Source: Agrobacterium vitis (GTDB taxonomy: Bacteria; Pseudomonadota; Alphaproteobacteria; Rhizobiales; Rhizobiaceae). From it: a stretch of 64,000 bases of DNA. The stretch's first letter is position 1, and each line of letters opens with the position of its first letter. The notes under the pieces were generated by a model that ran no database searches, was not told where the DNA came from, and saw only the letters and a list, made by a program, of their open reading frames with translations. The stretch is from positions 3,793,001 through 3,857,000 of the forward strand of contig NZ_CP146242.1 in assembly GCF_037039395.1 (NCBI RefSeq). Direction: 5' to 3'. Positions 31,156 to 40,188 of this stretch are shown one piece after another. Both the position numbers and the translations under genes were made by a program.

Positions 31156-32796
31156 TTACTCCGCCGGTTGCAGGACAGGCGCCATGGCCGAACCTGCAAG
31201 AGGCGCCTCGTTGCGCTGGTGGCCGAGAATGGTCATGGCGATATTCCAGGCCATGACCAGGCTGCCCGCGAGATAGAGCCCGCCGCCAACGGCGCGCATG
31301 ACATAGTATGGGAACATGGCCTTGACGGTTTCCGCGAAGGAATAGACCAGGAAGCCCTGCGCATCGTATTCGCGCCACATCAGGCCCTGCTGAATACCGG
31401 CCACCCAGAGCACGGCGGCATAGACGACGATACCGAGCGTGGCGAGCCAGAAGTGCCAGTTGACCATCCGCATCGAATAGAGGCGGTCACGGTGCCAGAG
31501 CTTGGGCGTCAGGTAGTAGATCGCGCCGAAGGTGATCATGCCGACCCAGCCGAGAGCGCCGGAGTGAACGTGACCGATGGTCCATTCGGTATAGTGGCTA
31601 AGCGAATTGACCGTCTTGATCGACATCATCGGGCCTTCGAAGGTCGACATGCCGTAGAAGGCAATGGCCATCACCATCATCCGGATGATCGGATCGGTAC
31701 GGATCTTGTCCCAGGCGCCCGAAAGCGTCATCAATCCGTTGATCATCCCGCCCCAGGACGGCATCCACAGCATGATCGAGAACACCATGCCCAGCGTCTG
31801 CGCCCAATCGGGCAGCGCGGTATAATGCAGGTGATGCGGACCGGCCCAGATATACATGAAGATCAGCGCCCAGAAGTGGATGATCGACAGCCGGTAGGAA
31901 TAGACCGGGCGACCGGCCTGCTTGGGCACGAAATAGTACATCATGCCGAGGAAGCCCGCCGTCAGGAAGAAGCCGACGGCATTATGTCCGTACCACCACT
32001 GCGTCAGCGCATCCTGCACACCGGAGAAGGCCGAATAGCTCTTGACGCCGAGGAAGGAGACCGGAATCGCCAGGTTATTGACGATATGCAGCATGGCGAT
32101 GGTGACGATGAAGGCCAGGTAGAACCAGTTGGCCACATAGATATGCGGCTCCTTGCGGGTCAGGATCGTGCCGAGGAAGGCAATGAGATACCCCACCCAG
32201 ACAACCGTCAGCCAAAGATCGACATACCATTCAGGTTCCGCATATTCACGGCCCTGGGTGATCCCAAGCAGATAGCCGGTGGCAGCCATGACGATGAAGA
32301 AGTTATAGCCCCAGAACACGAACCAGCCGAGCGTGCCGCCGAACAACCGGCTGCGACACGTGCGCTGCACCACATAAAACGACGTAATGATCAGGGCATT
32401 GCCGCCAAAGGCAAAAATCACGGCCGAGGTGTGCAATGGCCGCAGCCGCCCGAAATTCAGCCAGGGGCCGAAATTCAGATCAGGGAAGGCCAGTTGCAGG
32501 GCGATGACCAGCCCGACAAGAAAGCCGATCACACCCCAGAACACCGTGGCGATGACGCCATAGCGGATGACCTCGTCGAAATATTCCGACTTGGGTTGCG
32601 CCGCAGCCCGGCTGGAGACCCCAGCCGCCGCCGGTGCAAACCGGATATGGCGCAGCATGACGACCGTGCCGCCCAGCAATACGAAAAAGGCCACCCACAT
32701 ATGGGCGGCAAACAGGCTGTCATAGGCGAAACCCGCCCCGAGCAGCGCGGCAAAGGCCAGAATGGCCAAAACCATGGTTTCGAAAGTATAATTCAT
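31156..32796 (-). CDS. ccoN: cbb3 cytochrome c oxidase subunit I (catalytic)
   Basis: A 546-residue heme-copper oxidase subunit with at least 12 membrane helices (FixN). It holds heme b, the heme b3-CuB centre and the proton path; the histidines in helices 2, 6, 7 and 10 include those around [25 protein letters not shown] and [11 protein letters not shown]. High-affinity oxygen reduction supports respiration at very low oxygen. The start MNYTFETM is chosen because a G-run sits nine bases upstream; MPTMNY three codons earlier is possible. It is first in ccoNOQP. The assembly genes ccoGHIS do not follow. Confidence 0.96.
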   Translation of the reverse strand: MNYTFETMVLAILAFAALLGAGFAYDSLFAAHMWVAFFVLLGGTVVMLRHIRFAPAAAGVSSRAAAQPKSEYFDEVIRYGVIATVFWGVIGFLVGLVIALQLAFPDLNFGPWLNFGRLRPLHTSAVIFAFGGNALIITSFYVVQRTCRSRLFGGTLGWFVFWGYNFFIVMAATGYLLGITQGREYAEPEWYVDLWLTVVWVGYLIAFLGTILTRKEPHIYVANWFYLAFIVTIAMLHIVNNLAIPVSFLGVKSYSAFSGVQDALTQWWYGHNAVGFFLTAGFLGMMYYFVPKQAGRPVYSYRLSIIHFWALIFMYIWAGPHHLHYTALPDWAQTLGMVFSIMLWMPSWGGMINGLMTLSGAWDKIRTDPIIRMMVMAIAFYGMSTFEGPMMSIKTVNSLSHYTEWTIGHVHSGALGWVGMITFGAIYYLTPKLWHRDRLYSMRMVNWHFWLATLGIVVYAAVLWVAGIQQGLMWREYDAQGFLVYSFAETVKAMFPYYVMRAVGGGLYLAGSLVMAWNIAMTILGHQRNEAPLAGSAMAPVLQPAE

Positions 32797-33079
32797 TGTT
32801 GGCATCCCCCAACGGCTTTGTGTCGGCACGGCCCCTCCTTAAGGGAAGGGTTCCGCCCTGATTTGTGGTTTGCGCAGTCGCTCCATGAAAAAAGCCATTC
32901 CGTTTCCGGGACGTTTTTCTGACAGCGCCAGAGTATTTCCAGCAAAAGTACGTAAAAACAGCGAGATAGAGCGTCTTTCATTTCGAGGAGTTCAGTATTG
33001 CTCACCACGCCATGCCGCCTGCCGGATGGATAGACTTCTGCGTCGAGTCTCTGTTTGACATTCCGCAGCCTCTGCAACC

Positions 33080-33093
33080 TTGATTCAAATCAA
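33080..33093. promoter_or_regulatory. FNR/FixK-type box between ccoN and hemerythrin gene
   Basis: TTGATTCAAATCAA fits TTGAT-N4-ATCAA exactly. It is 284 bases upstream of ccoN and 430 upstream of the hemerythrin gene. FixK activation of fixNOQP is established in rhizobia, so ccoN is the likely target, with a leader of ~250 bases if the site is at -41.5. Confidence 0.75.
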
Positions 33094-33364
33094 GGCAGCC
33101 CATGCAAAGGCCGCGATATATGAAGGACGGCAATGGCATTGTGTCGCAGGCATCGGATATCCGATGCGGAGACATTGCGAACCGGCAGTTGCGGCGAAAC
33201 ACCGGAGGGCCTGAAAGGGTCTTTGGCGTTTCCCAAGTGACCCTTTCAATGCGCGTTGCGCATCCTGATCGGGAAACGGTCTTCAAGGCGGGATTTTTCG
33301 CGCCCTTGCACGATGCCGCATTGCCAAGTTCAGAGCCCGGCGCTGCGACCGACACCCATGGCTC

Positions 33365-33479
33365 TTTGAAAATGGCCCTGGCATTTCATTTCCGGACATC
33401 TCAAGCCTTTGATGCATTTGAGATATTCGACATTCGTGCAGGCCGGAGATGTGGCTCACACCTTCGCGCTTGTCAGTAA
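33365..33479. repeat. Second intergenic repeat family, copy near 33.4 kb
   Basis: Follows the same block order as the 29.2-29.3 kb unit: TGAAAATGGC, then ACATCTCAAG, GATGCATTTGAGATAT, GGCCGGAGATG and CACACCTTCGC. The match to the other unit is scattered but spans about 110 bases. Confidence 0.65.
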
Positions 33480-33522
33480 CGCCCTACGCATGTGCCGGGC
33501 CGGCAAAAGAAGGAGATGCGGA

Positions 33523-34029
33523 ATGCAGAGCAGTTTGGACAAGACGGGTTTTCCGAAGACCAGAGACGCTCGGCCCCTTGCTTTGCCGCCATGTGAGACC
33601 AGTCTGGAATGGCTGCAACATGCCCATGGGGAGCAAATGGCGCTATGCGCCGAGCTGGAAGAGATCGCCGATTCGCTGCCGAACAATATCAACCGGCAGA
33701 AATGCATCTACGCGGCCAAGGCGCTGACCCCGCTGATCAAGGGCGTCCACCACTATGAGGAAAGCATCCTGTTTCCCTGGCTCGAAACATCGACACGCAG
33801 CAGCATCGGCATCCACGAAACGCTGAACCGATTGCGCTTCGAACATTGCGAAGACGAGTGTTTTGCCGAGGAACTGACGGATGCCTTGCTCAAACTCGGC
33901 GGCGGTCGTGAAGTCAATATGGAGGCCGTGGGCTATATGCTGCGTGGCTTCTTTGAAGGGCTGCGACGCCATATCGCCTTCGAGAGAGAACATATCCTCT
34001 GCCAGATCGGTGAAGCCCAGCTATCCTGA
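33523..34029 (+). CDS. Hemerythrin-like (HHE domain) protein
   Basis: A 168-residue helical protein with histidines and acidic residues in hemerythrin order: LQHAHGEQ (H33/H35), GVHHYEESILFP (H76, H77, E80), RFEHCEDECF (H108, E112) and LRRHIAFEREHIL (H150 and a later acidic residue). Such proteins bind a di-iron centre and sense or carry oxygen, NO or iron. It is divergent from ccoNOQP with a FixK box between, so a role in low-oxygen or NO response is plausible but inferred. The ATG is supported by AGGAG eight bases upstream. Confidence 0.82.
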   Translation: MQSSLDKTGFPKTRDARPLALPPCETSLEWLQHAHGEQMALCAELEEIADSLPNNINRQKCIYAAKALTPLIKGVHHYEESILFPWLETSTRSSIGIHETLNRLRFEHCEDECFAEELTDALLKLGGGREVNMEAVGYMLRGFFEGLRRHIAFEREHILCQIGEAQLS

Positions 34030-34090
34030 CGGCTAAGCTTTCGCCGTTGATCACAACGCTGACGGCGCGGCACTCTTTGGTCAATAAAAA

Positions 34091-34161
34091 CCCGTCACTC
34101 CATGAACTGCCCCCGGAAAGGTTGATGTCCAACTTCCGGGGGCAGTTCATGGAGTGACGGG
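34091..34161. repeat. 28-bp perfect inverted repeat
   Basis: Arms at 34091-34118 and 34134-34161 are exact reverse complements over 28 bases, separated by 15 bases; within the loop GTTG and CAAC can pair further. The left arm begins CCCGTCACTCC. It follows the hemerythrin gene and has no T tract directly after it, so it is stronger and longer than an ordinary terminator. Confidence 0.85.
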
Positions 34162-34194
34162 ATCAGACTGCTGACAAAGCCCGCATTTATCCTC

Positions 34195-34310
34195 AACGTC
34201 GTGCTCGGCCTTGTGCCGAGCATCTAAGCACAGCAATTTAATCCAATAACGTCAATGGCTTATTGATCGGCAGCAGGCACTCGGGGCAAGCCCGAGGGTG
34301 ACGAAATGCA
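34195..34310. repeat. Cluster of short palindromes (mosaic-element-like)
   Basis: Between the long inverted repeat and aroG lie TGCTCGGC/GCCGAGCA (34202-34209 / 34215-34222) and CTCGGG/CCCGAG (34280-34285 / 34291-34296), with GTGACGAA following. This resembles the palindromic intergenic elements described in rhizobia (RIME/RPE class); that match is from memory, not computed. Confidence 0.5.
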
Positions 34311-34335
34311 GAGATCGGGGTTTATCAATAAACCG

Positions 34336-34365
34336 AAGCCGTCACCCTTGCGGTGACGGCTTTTT
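34336..34365 (+). terminator. Rho-independent terminator, plus strand
   Basis: An 11-bp perfect stem AAGCCGTCACC (34336-34346) / GGTGACGGCTT (34352-34362), 5-base loop, then a T tract (34361-34365). It faces transcription from the hemerythrin gene side and lies just before the convergent aroG end. Confidence 0.85.
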
Positions 34366-34412
34366 GGTTTGAGCCTAAACGATCAGGCCTTGATTGATCT
34401 CAAGTCTCGATT

Positions 34413-35789
34413 TCAGGCGCCGACGGATCTCAGGCGCTTCTCATCGCGCCCGCCCTTCATCCGCTCGGCCAGAAGGAAGGCCAATTCCAGCGCCTGGTCC
34501 GCATTGAGACGCGGGTCGCAATGCGTATGATAGCGATCCTGCAAATCCTCAGCGGAAACAGCCCGTGCGCCGCCGGTGCATTCGGTGACGTCGTTGCCGG
34601 TCATCTCGATATGGATACCGCCCGGATGCGAGCCTTCGGCGCGGTGGATCTGGAAGAAGCTTTCCACTTCCGACAGGACACGGTCGAAAGGCCGGGTCTT
34701 GTAGTGGTTGAGCGTGATGGTGTTGCCATGCATCGGATCGCAGGACCATACGACCTTGCGCCCTTCCCGCTCGACTGCGCGGATCAGGCGCGGCAGATGG
34801 TCGGCAACCTTGTCGTGGCCAAAACGGCAGATCAGCGTCAAACGACCTGCTTCATTCTGCGGATTGAGAATGTCGATCAGGTTGAGAAGATCGTCCGCCT
34901 GAAGCGACGGTCCGCATTTGAGACCCAGCGGATTCTTGATGCCGCGGCAATATTCGATATGGGCATGATCGGCCTGACGGGTACGGTCGCCAATCCAGAT
35001 CATGTGGCCTGATGTGGCGTAATGATCGCCAGATGTCGAATCGACGCGGGTCAGCGCCTCTTCATAGCCGAGAAGCAGCGCTTCATGGCTGGTGAAGAAA
35101 TCGGTTTCGCGCAGGCTGGCATTGGTTTCCGCCGTGATGCCGACTGCCTTCATGAAATCCATGGTCTCGGAAATCCGGTCGGCCAGCTTGCGGTAACGCT
35201 CGGCCTGCGGGCTGTCCTTGACGAAGCCCAGCATCCATTGATGAACGTTTTCGAGATTGGCATAGCCACCCATGGCGAAAGCGCGCAGCAGGTTCAGCGT
35301 CGCGGCTGACTGGCGATAGGCCATCAACTGACGATGCGGATCGGGAACACGAGACGCTTCGGTGAAATCGATGCCATTGATGATATCGCCGCGGTAGCTC
35401 GGCAACTCGACATCGCCCTGACGCTCGAAATCCGACGAGCGCGGCTTGGCGAACTGGCCAGCGATGCGGCCGACCTTGACGACCGGAAGCTGGGCGCCAA
35501 AGGTCAGTACGACGGCCATCTGCAGGAAGGCGCGGAAGAAGTCGCGGATCGTGTCGGCGCCGTGTTCGGCAAAGCTTTCGGCACAATCGCCGCCCTGAAG
35601 CAGGAAGCCGTTGCCATCAGCCACATTGGCAAGCGCCTTTTTCAACCGGCGCGCTTCACCAGCAAAGACCAGCGGCGGATAAGTGGCCAGCTTTTTCTCT
35701 GCTGCGGCCAATGCGGCCTGATCCGGATAGGCCGGAGCCTGCTTGATCGGCTTCTGCCTCCAACTTGTCGGGGTCCAATTCTGCGCCAT
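34413..35789 (-). CDS. aroG: Class II 3-deoxy-D-arabino-heptulosonate 7-phosphate synthase
   Basis: A 458-residue class II DAHP synthase, the first enzyme of the shikimate pathway. Motifs: [70 protein letters not shown] and [10 protein letters not shown] with the metal-site Cys, His and Glu residues. Class II enzymes (plant/Mycobacterium type) are usual in rhizobia. The ATG at 35789 ([10 protein letters not shown]) has AGGTGA upstream; a GTG three codons earlier is less likely. The symbol follows common rhizobial usage. Confidence 0.95.
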   Translation of the reverse strand: MAQNWTPTSWRQKPIKQAPAYPDQAALAAAEKKLATYPPLVFAGEARRLKKALANVADGNGFLLQGGDCAESFAEHGADTIRDFFRAFLQMAVVLTFGAQLPVVKVGRIAGQFAKPRSSDFERQGDVELPSYRGDIINGIDFTEASRVPDPHRQLMAYRQSAATLNLLRAFAMGGYANLENVHQWMLGFVKDSPQAERYRKLADRISETMDFMKAVGITAETNASLRETDFFTSHEALLLGYEEALTRVDSTSGDHYATSGHMIWIGDRTRQADHAHIEYCRGIKNPLGLKCGPSLQADDLLNLIDILNPQNEAGRLTLICRFGHDKVADHLPRLIRAVEREGRKVVWSCDPMHGNTITLNHYKTRPFDRVLSEVESFFQIHRAEGSHPGGIHIEMTGNDVTECTGGARAVSAEDLQDRYHTHCDPRLNADQALELAFLLAERMKGGRDEKRLRSVGA

Positions 35790-36127
35790 CGTCTTCACCT
35801 AAACAAAACGCGGCCATGCCTGCGGGCCGCTCGGATTGGCGGCTTATAAACGCTTAATGGAAGCTTGAAAAGCAATACCTTGCTGTCAAATTGGCCTTCC
35901 ATAGGTGAAAACCACTCTGGAAGGATTTTGGACAACAGGGAAGCAGTAACTGCCTCCCTGTATATTGAAGGGGAGCGGTGGTTTTCACAGTCTGTTCAAG
36001 AATTGCTGTTGGCGTGGCGAAAATGGTGGTTTCGAGAACCGGAGCGGAGCGTACTTAGCGTACGTGAGCACCGGAAGCGCAGAAATTGCCTTTTGCAGCC
36101 CGCCAGCGGCTATTCTTGGATAGGCTG
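35790..36127. repeat. aroG-gor intergenic region with nested inverted repeats
   Basis: GTGAAAACCAC (35905-35915) and GTGGTTTTCAC (35978-35988) are 11-bp perfect arms. Between them lies a 27-base near-palindrome (35935-35961, ACAGGGA...TCCCTGT with GCAGT-ACTGC inside). Bases ~36030-36113, just after gor, hold a GTACTTAGCGTAC palindrome in a G+C-rich block that I associate with recurrent rhizobial intergenic sequence; no second copy is in this window. There is no gene. Confidence 0.6.
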
Positions 36128-37516
36128 TCAGACCCGCTCGCCGTTCCTGATCCGATAGCTCGGGTTATACATGGTGACCAGTTCCTCCGACGCGGTCGGA
36201 TGCACGGCCATGGTGCGATCAAAATCGTCCTTGGTGCAGCCGGCCTTGAGGGTAATTCCGAGCAATTGCGCCATTTCGCCGGCGTCATGGCCAAGAATAT
36301 GCGCGCCAACCACTTTTCGGTCAGCCGCATTGACGATCAGTTTCATGATCACTTTCTCGGTGCGGCCCGATAGCGTCGCCTTCATCGGGCGGAACTCAGC
36401 CTTGTAGACCTCGATCTCCGCGAACTTGCGGGCCGCCTCCTCCTCGGTCATGCCGACCGTGCCGATTTCCGGCTGCGAAAAGACCGCCGTGGCGATCAGG
36501 TCGTGATCCGGCGAGGTCGGATTGTTCTTGTATTCCGTCTCGATGAAACACATGGCCTCATGGATTGCCACCGGCGTCAGTTGCACCCGGTCCGTCACGT
36601 CACCCAGTGCAAAAATACCCGGCACGTTGGTGCGTGAATATTGATCGACGATGATGGCGCCGCGCTCATTGACAGCGACGCCCGCCGTCTCGAGACCAAG
36701 GCCCTTGGTATAGGGATCGCGGCCCAAAGCCAGCATGACCGTTTCAGTGGAAATCACCCCATTGTTTCGGGTACGGACGGAAAGACCGCCTGCGGCCATC
36801 TTCTCGACTTCCTCCATCACATCCGTGCAGAGAATACGAATACCCTTGGCTTCCATGGCCTGGTGTAGGCCACGGCGGATATCCTGGTCGAAGCGCGACA
36901 GGATTTCCTTGCCACGATAGATCAGCGTCGTATCGACACCGAGACCATGGAAGATATTGGCGAATTCCACAGCGATATAACCGCCACCGGCAATCACGAT
37001 GGAGCGAGGCAGCGCCTCCAGATGGAAGGCTTCATTGGAGGTGATGCACAGTTCATGCCCCGGCAAGGAGGCATGTGCATTGGCAGAGCCGCCGACCGCA
37101 ATGATGATCCGCTCGGCGGTCACTTCGCGTCCGCTCGCCAGCAGACGGACGCGGTTGGGGCCGGTCAGTTCCGCCCGGCTCTCAATCAGTTCCGCACCGG
37201 CGCTGTTGAGGCCCTTTCTGTACAGGCCTTCCAGACGTTCGATTTCCTGGTCCTTGGCGGCGATCAGCTTTTTCCAGTCGAATCGGCTTTCGCCCACCGT
37301 CCAGCCAAATCCCGCCGCATCTTCGAAATGCTCGTGAAACTGCGATGCATAAACGAACAGCTTTTTCGGCACGCAGCCCCTGATGACGCAGGTGCCACCA
37401 AACCGGTATTCCTCGGCAATCGCCACCCGCTTGCCCATGGATGCCGCAAGCCGGGCGCTACGCACACCGCCGGAGCCGCCGCCGATGACGAACAGATCAT
37501 AATCGAATGATGACAT
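36128..37516 (-). CDS. gor: Glutathione-disulfide reductase
   Basis: A 462-residue flavoprotein disulfide reductase. FAD site GGGSGG (residues 12-17), redox pair GGTCVIRGCVPKK (C43, C48), NADP-type GGGYIAVEFA segment with a downstream Arg, and the C-terminal MAVHPTASEEL carrying the active-site His-Glu pair. The VIRGCVPKK form identifies glutathione reductase rather than lipoamide or mercuric reductase. It keeps cytosolic glutathione reduced with NADPH. The start MSSFDYD has GGGAG seven bases upstream. Confidence 0.95.
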   Translation of the reverse strand: MSSFDYDLFVIGGGSGGVRSARLAASMGKRVAIAEEYRFGGTCVIRGCVPKKLFVYASQFHEHFEDAAGFGWTVGESRFDWKKLIAAKDQEIERLEGLYRKGLNSAGAELIESRAELTGPNRVRLLASGREVTAERIIIAVGGSANAHASLPGHELCITSNEAFHLEALPRSIVIAGGGYIAVEFANIFHGLGVDTTLIYRGKEILSRFDQDIRRGLHQAMEAKGIRILCTDVMEEVEKMAAGGLSVRTRNNGVISTETVMLALGRDPYTKGLGLETAGVAVNERGAIIVDQYSRTNVPGIFALGDVTDRVQLTPVAIHEAMCFIETEYKNNPTSPDHDLIATAVFSQPEIGTVGMTEEEAARKFAEIEVYKAEFRPMKATLSGRTEKVIMKLIVNAADRKVVGAHILGHDAGEMAQLLGITLKAGCTKDDFDRTMAVHPTASEELVTMYNPSYRIRNGERV

Positions 37517-37708
37517 GGAAAACTCCCGCAAGACGGACGGCCAAAGCGTCCCTCGAAAATTTCAGTGGATCGACCGGACTGCAAAAGAAGGATGACCGCT
37601 GACAAAAACCGCTACGATATCCATCCCCTATGGCATCCCTATATGGGGATAGATGAGACCGACGACAAACAGCCTGTCGACCGGATCATTTCTGACCGGC
37701 CTGACGAT

Positions 37709-37734
37709 AAAGCCCGGAACCAGGTCCGGGCTTT
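37709..37734 (-). terminator. Terminator after the DUF2059 gene
   Basis: AAAGCCCGGA (37709-37718) and TCCGGGCTTT (37725-37734) form a 10-bp stem with a 6-base loop, 22 bases beyond the minus-strand stop. T-rich bases follow on that strand. Confidence 0.8.
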
Positions 37735-37755
37735 TCTTTGATCGGTGTTCTCAGA

Positions 37756-38349
37756 TCAAGGCTTGGGGGCAGGTGCTGGAGCAGCAGGCGCCGGAGCCGG
37801 ATCGGAAGCAGGCATCTGCGCCTTCAGCTGTGCACCGGCCACCTTGACCAGCGCATCATTGGTGTTCTTTTCCAGGTCACGCGCCACACCGGCGGCCCAG
37901 ATATCGGCGGACTTGCCGAGCTCACGATTGGCGACCGGCTGGTCCTTGATCAGCTTCTTGCCAGCCGGGCTGGAGAAGAAAGCCGCAATCTGCTTCAGCT
38001 CTTCCTGGGTGAACGCCTTGGCATAAACCGTTGCCGCTTCCTTTTCGAGATCACCACGGCGTGCAGCCAGCGCGATAGCCTGCTGGTCGACCGTCTTGTC
38101 GATCTGGTCTTCAAGGTTAGGATAAGCCTGGATGAGCTGTGCCTTCAACCGAGCGGCAACATTCGGCAGGATATTGTCGAATACATTGGTGACGCCCAGC
38201 GCAGTGATAGCCTGACGGGCGGTATCGATCTGCGCATCCGTCACATCCTGCGCGCGAGCGGCCGGACCAGCCAGAAGCGAAGCTGCGATAACCACACCGG
38301 CAACCATGTGACCGAGATTAAGGCGACCGAGACCCTGATATTTGCTCAT
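37756..38349 (-). CDS. DUF2059 secreted/periplasmic protein
   Basis: About 197 residues with an N-terminal signal peptide (hydrophobic stretch MVAGVVIAASLLAG, cleavage near ARAQ). The body fits DUF2059: NILPNVAARLKAQLIQAYPNLEDQI, then AKAFTQEELKQIAAFFSSPAGKKLIKDQ, a charged helical region, and a Pro/Ala-rich tail (PAPAPAAPAPAPKP). The family has no known activity. Two Met codons compete (38358 and 38349); the latter is chosen because AGGAG lies ten bases before it, whereas it almost touches the former. It follows rpiA on the same strand and is closed by a terminator. Confidence 0.88.
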   Translation of the reverse strand: MSKYQGLGRLNLGHMVAGVVIAASLLAGPAARAQDVTDAQIDTARQAITALGVTNVFDNILPNVAARLKAQLIQAYPNLEDQIDKTVDQQAIALAARRGDLEKEAATVYAKAFTQEELKQIAAFFSSPAGKKLIKDQPVANRELGKSADIWAAGVARDLEKNTNDALVKVAGAQLKAQMPASDPAPAPAAPAPAPKP

Positions 38350-38490
38350 AAAACTCATGCTCCTGTTTGTGTCCCCAGCGCTCGCCTCCAACGGCAGCGC
38401 GCTGAATTGTCATATTGGTATTATCGATGCGCATGGCCTCAGCATAAACGTGCTCCAGACCATGGCCATCAGGCTATCAAGCCGCGTCAA

Positions 38491-39189
38491 TCACGCCACA
38501 GGCTCGATCACCCGCGCACCATCAGAGCCAGCCACCACGGCCAGCGATGCCATGCCGATGAACAGACCGTGCTCCACCACCCCGGGTATAGCATGCAATG
38601 CCTGAGAAAGGGCCACTGCATCAGGAATGCGGCCAAAAGAAGCATCGAGAATATAATGCCCGCCATCCGTCATAAACAGATCGTCGCCAGACATGCGCAG
38701 GCCAATCGTCCCCGACAGGCCCAGTTTGGCGGCGGCCTTTTCGATGGAGATCCGGGTTGCAATGCCACCAAATCCATTGATCTCGATGGGCAGCGGATAA
38801 GCGCCCAGCGTCTCCACCAGCTTTGTTTCGTCGGCAATGACGATCACCCGCGACGACGCAGCAGCGACGATCTTTTCGCGCAGCAGCGCTCCACCGCCGC
38901 CCTTGATCAGGGTCAGGTGACGATCAAGCTCATCGGCGCCATCGATGGTCAGGTCCAGTTCCGGCAATTCATCGAGCGACATCAGCGGCACGCCCAGTTC
39001 CAGGCAAAGCCTTGCGGTGCGCTCCGACGTTGGCACGCCTTGAACCTTGAAACCGTCGGCGACCTTTTCAGCCAGCAACCGCACGAACTCCTCGGCGGTC
39101 GAACCGGTACCGATGCCGAGCCGCATCCCATTTTCGACATAAGACAAAGCCAGTTCTGCGGCTTTGATCTTCATTTGACGAACGTCCAT
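38491..39189 (-). CDS. rpiA: Ribose-5-phosphate isomerase A
   Basis: A 232-residue enzyme interconverting ribose 5-phosphate and ribulose 5-phosphate. It shows [24 protein letters not shown] with the catalytic Asp and Glu, [16 protein letters not shown] with the catalytic Lys, and [14 protein letters not shown]. The start [12 protein letters not shown] at 39189 gives the standard length; the frame is open 29 codons upstream, but relatives do not extend that far. It is divergent from gph. Confidence 0.95.
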   Translation of the reverse strand: MDVRQMKIKAAELALSYVENGMRLGIGTGSTAEEFVRLLAEKVADGFKVQGVPTSERTARLCLELGVPLMSLDELPELDLTIDGADELDRHLTLIKGGGGALLREKIVAAASSRVIVIADETKLVETLGAYPLPIEINGFGGIATRISIEKAAAKLGLSGTIGLRMSGDDLFMTDGGHYILDASFGRIPDAVALSQALHAIPGVVEHGLFIGMASLAVVAGSDGARVIEPVA

Positions 39190-39424
39190 GCTGCCCGCAA
39201 CTCCTCTTGCAACACTCGGCCAAGGCCTTTCGAAACTGCCGGTCAATGCAGCAAACCTTGCTGGTTTGCCAAGCATTCCGCAGAAAGTTCTCGCTGTTTA
39301 CACGGGTCGCAAGCCAAACGAAAGCCCCTTTCGACGCCTTCCAAACTTGCATTTCGCCCTGAAAAACCTTAGCCCTGCCCGCCGAAACCCAAGGTTTTAA
39401 GTGCAATCCATGGAAAGTTAGCCC

Positions 39425-40123
39425 GTGTCCCCAGCAATTAACGCCGCCCCCGCCACAGTCGTCTTCGACCTGGATGGAACCCTTGTCGATACGGCAGAGG
39501 ACCTCGTGGCCAGCCTCAACCATACCATTGCCGCTGCCGATCTCGCGCCGCTGGAGGCCGATGACCTCAACCATCTGGTCGGACACGGTGCGCGGGTGAT
39601 GATCGAGCGGGCCTTCAGCCTGCGCGGCAGGCCGATTTCCGAGGTTGAATTCCAGCCCCTGCTTGAACGGTTCATCGACCATTACAAGGACCATATGCCC
39701 GGCAAAAGCCAGCCCTATCCCGGCCTGCTGGACGCCCTGGAACGGCTCGACACGGCGGGCCACCGGCTGGCGGTCTGCACCAACAAGATGGAGGGCCTCG
39801 CCCGGCCACTGCTCGAAGGTTTAAACCTGACGGCGCGGTTCACGGCCATTACCGGCGGCGATACATTCGATGTGCGCAAGCCCGATGCCGGCCATCTGCT
39901 CGGCACCATCGCCAAGGCTGGCGGCGACCCGCGCCGGGCTATCATGGTCGGCGATAGCCGCAACGATATTCTGGTGGCGCGCAATGCCGGTATCCCCTCC
40001 ATTGCCGTGCCTTTCGGCTATTCGGACGTACCGGTCGCCGACCTCGGACCCGATGTGATCATCACGCATTTCAATGAATTGACCTTGGAACTGGTCGACA
40101 GGCTTCTCAACAAGGCCAACTGA
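39425..40123 (+). CDS. gph: Phosphoglycolate phosphatase (HAD superfamily)
   Basis: A 232-residue HAD hydrolase. Motif I is FDLDGTLVDTAEDL; motif II is VCTNKM; motif III/IV is KPDAGHLLG with GDSRNDI. The cap region at residues ~20-85 is helical, as in the Gph/CbbZ group. It removes 2-phosphoglycolate formed by DNA end repair or oxygenase reactions. The start is a GTG at 39425, six codons before the first conserved residues. It converges on the L,D-transpeptidase gene across a strong shared terminator. Confidence 0.92.
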   Translation: MSPAINAAPATVVFDLDGTLVDTAEDLVASLNHTIAAADLAPLEADDLNHLVGHGARVMIERAFSLRGRPISEVEFQPLLERFIDHYKDHMPGKSQPYPGLLDALERLDTAGHRLAVCTNKMEGLARPLLEGLNLTARFTAITGGDTFDVRKPDAGHLLGTIAKAGGDPRRAIMVGDSRNDILVARNAGIPSIAVPFGYSDVPVADLGPDVIITHFNELTLELVDRLLNKAN

Positions 40124-40136
40124 AATCCCAAAACAT

Positions 40137-40163
40137 AAAAGGCCCGGATCGACCGGGCCTTTT
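40137..40163. terminator. Bidirectional terminator gph / L,D-transpeptidase
   Basis: An 11-bp perfect stem AAAAGGCCCGG (40137-40147) / CCGGGCCTTTT (40153-40163) with a 5-base loop and T runs in both directions, between convergent genes. Confidence 0.92.
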
Positions 40164-40188
40164 GCTTATATGCCTTGCTTAGATTTTG

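Larger units (their letters stand above)
32797..33522. other. Long intergenic region between ccoN and hemerythrin gene
   Basis: There is no convincing gene in these 726 bases. Contents in order: the ccoN leader; a FixK-type box at 33080-33093; a perfect 18-base palindrome GCATCGGATATCCGATGC at 33150-33167, inside a wider imperfect GCATTG/GACATTGC symmetry; and a copy of the second repeat family at about 33365-33479. Bases 33180-33360 show nothing I can name. The two open frames of ~120 codons here have no family character and overlap the repeat. Confidence 0.6.

Noticed and set aside
31117..32922. Open frame of 601 codons on the plus strand opposite ccoN
   Set aside because: Antisense to the catalytic oxidase subunit; the translation is an artefact-like His/Arg/Gly-rich sequence.
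33102..33479. Two ~120-codon frames between ccoN and the hemerythrin gene
   Set aside because: They overlap the intergenic repeat and palindrome, lack family features, and have no convincing ribosome sites.
34390..34403. TTGATTGATCTCAA as another FNR/FixK box
   Set aside because: The right half (CTCAA) has a mismatch and the site is at the 3' end of aroG, far from any start.
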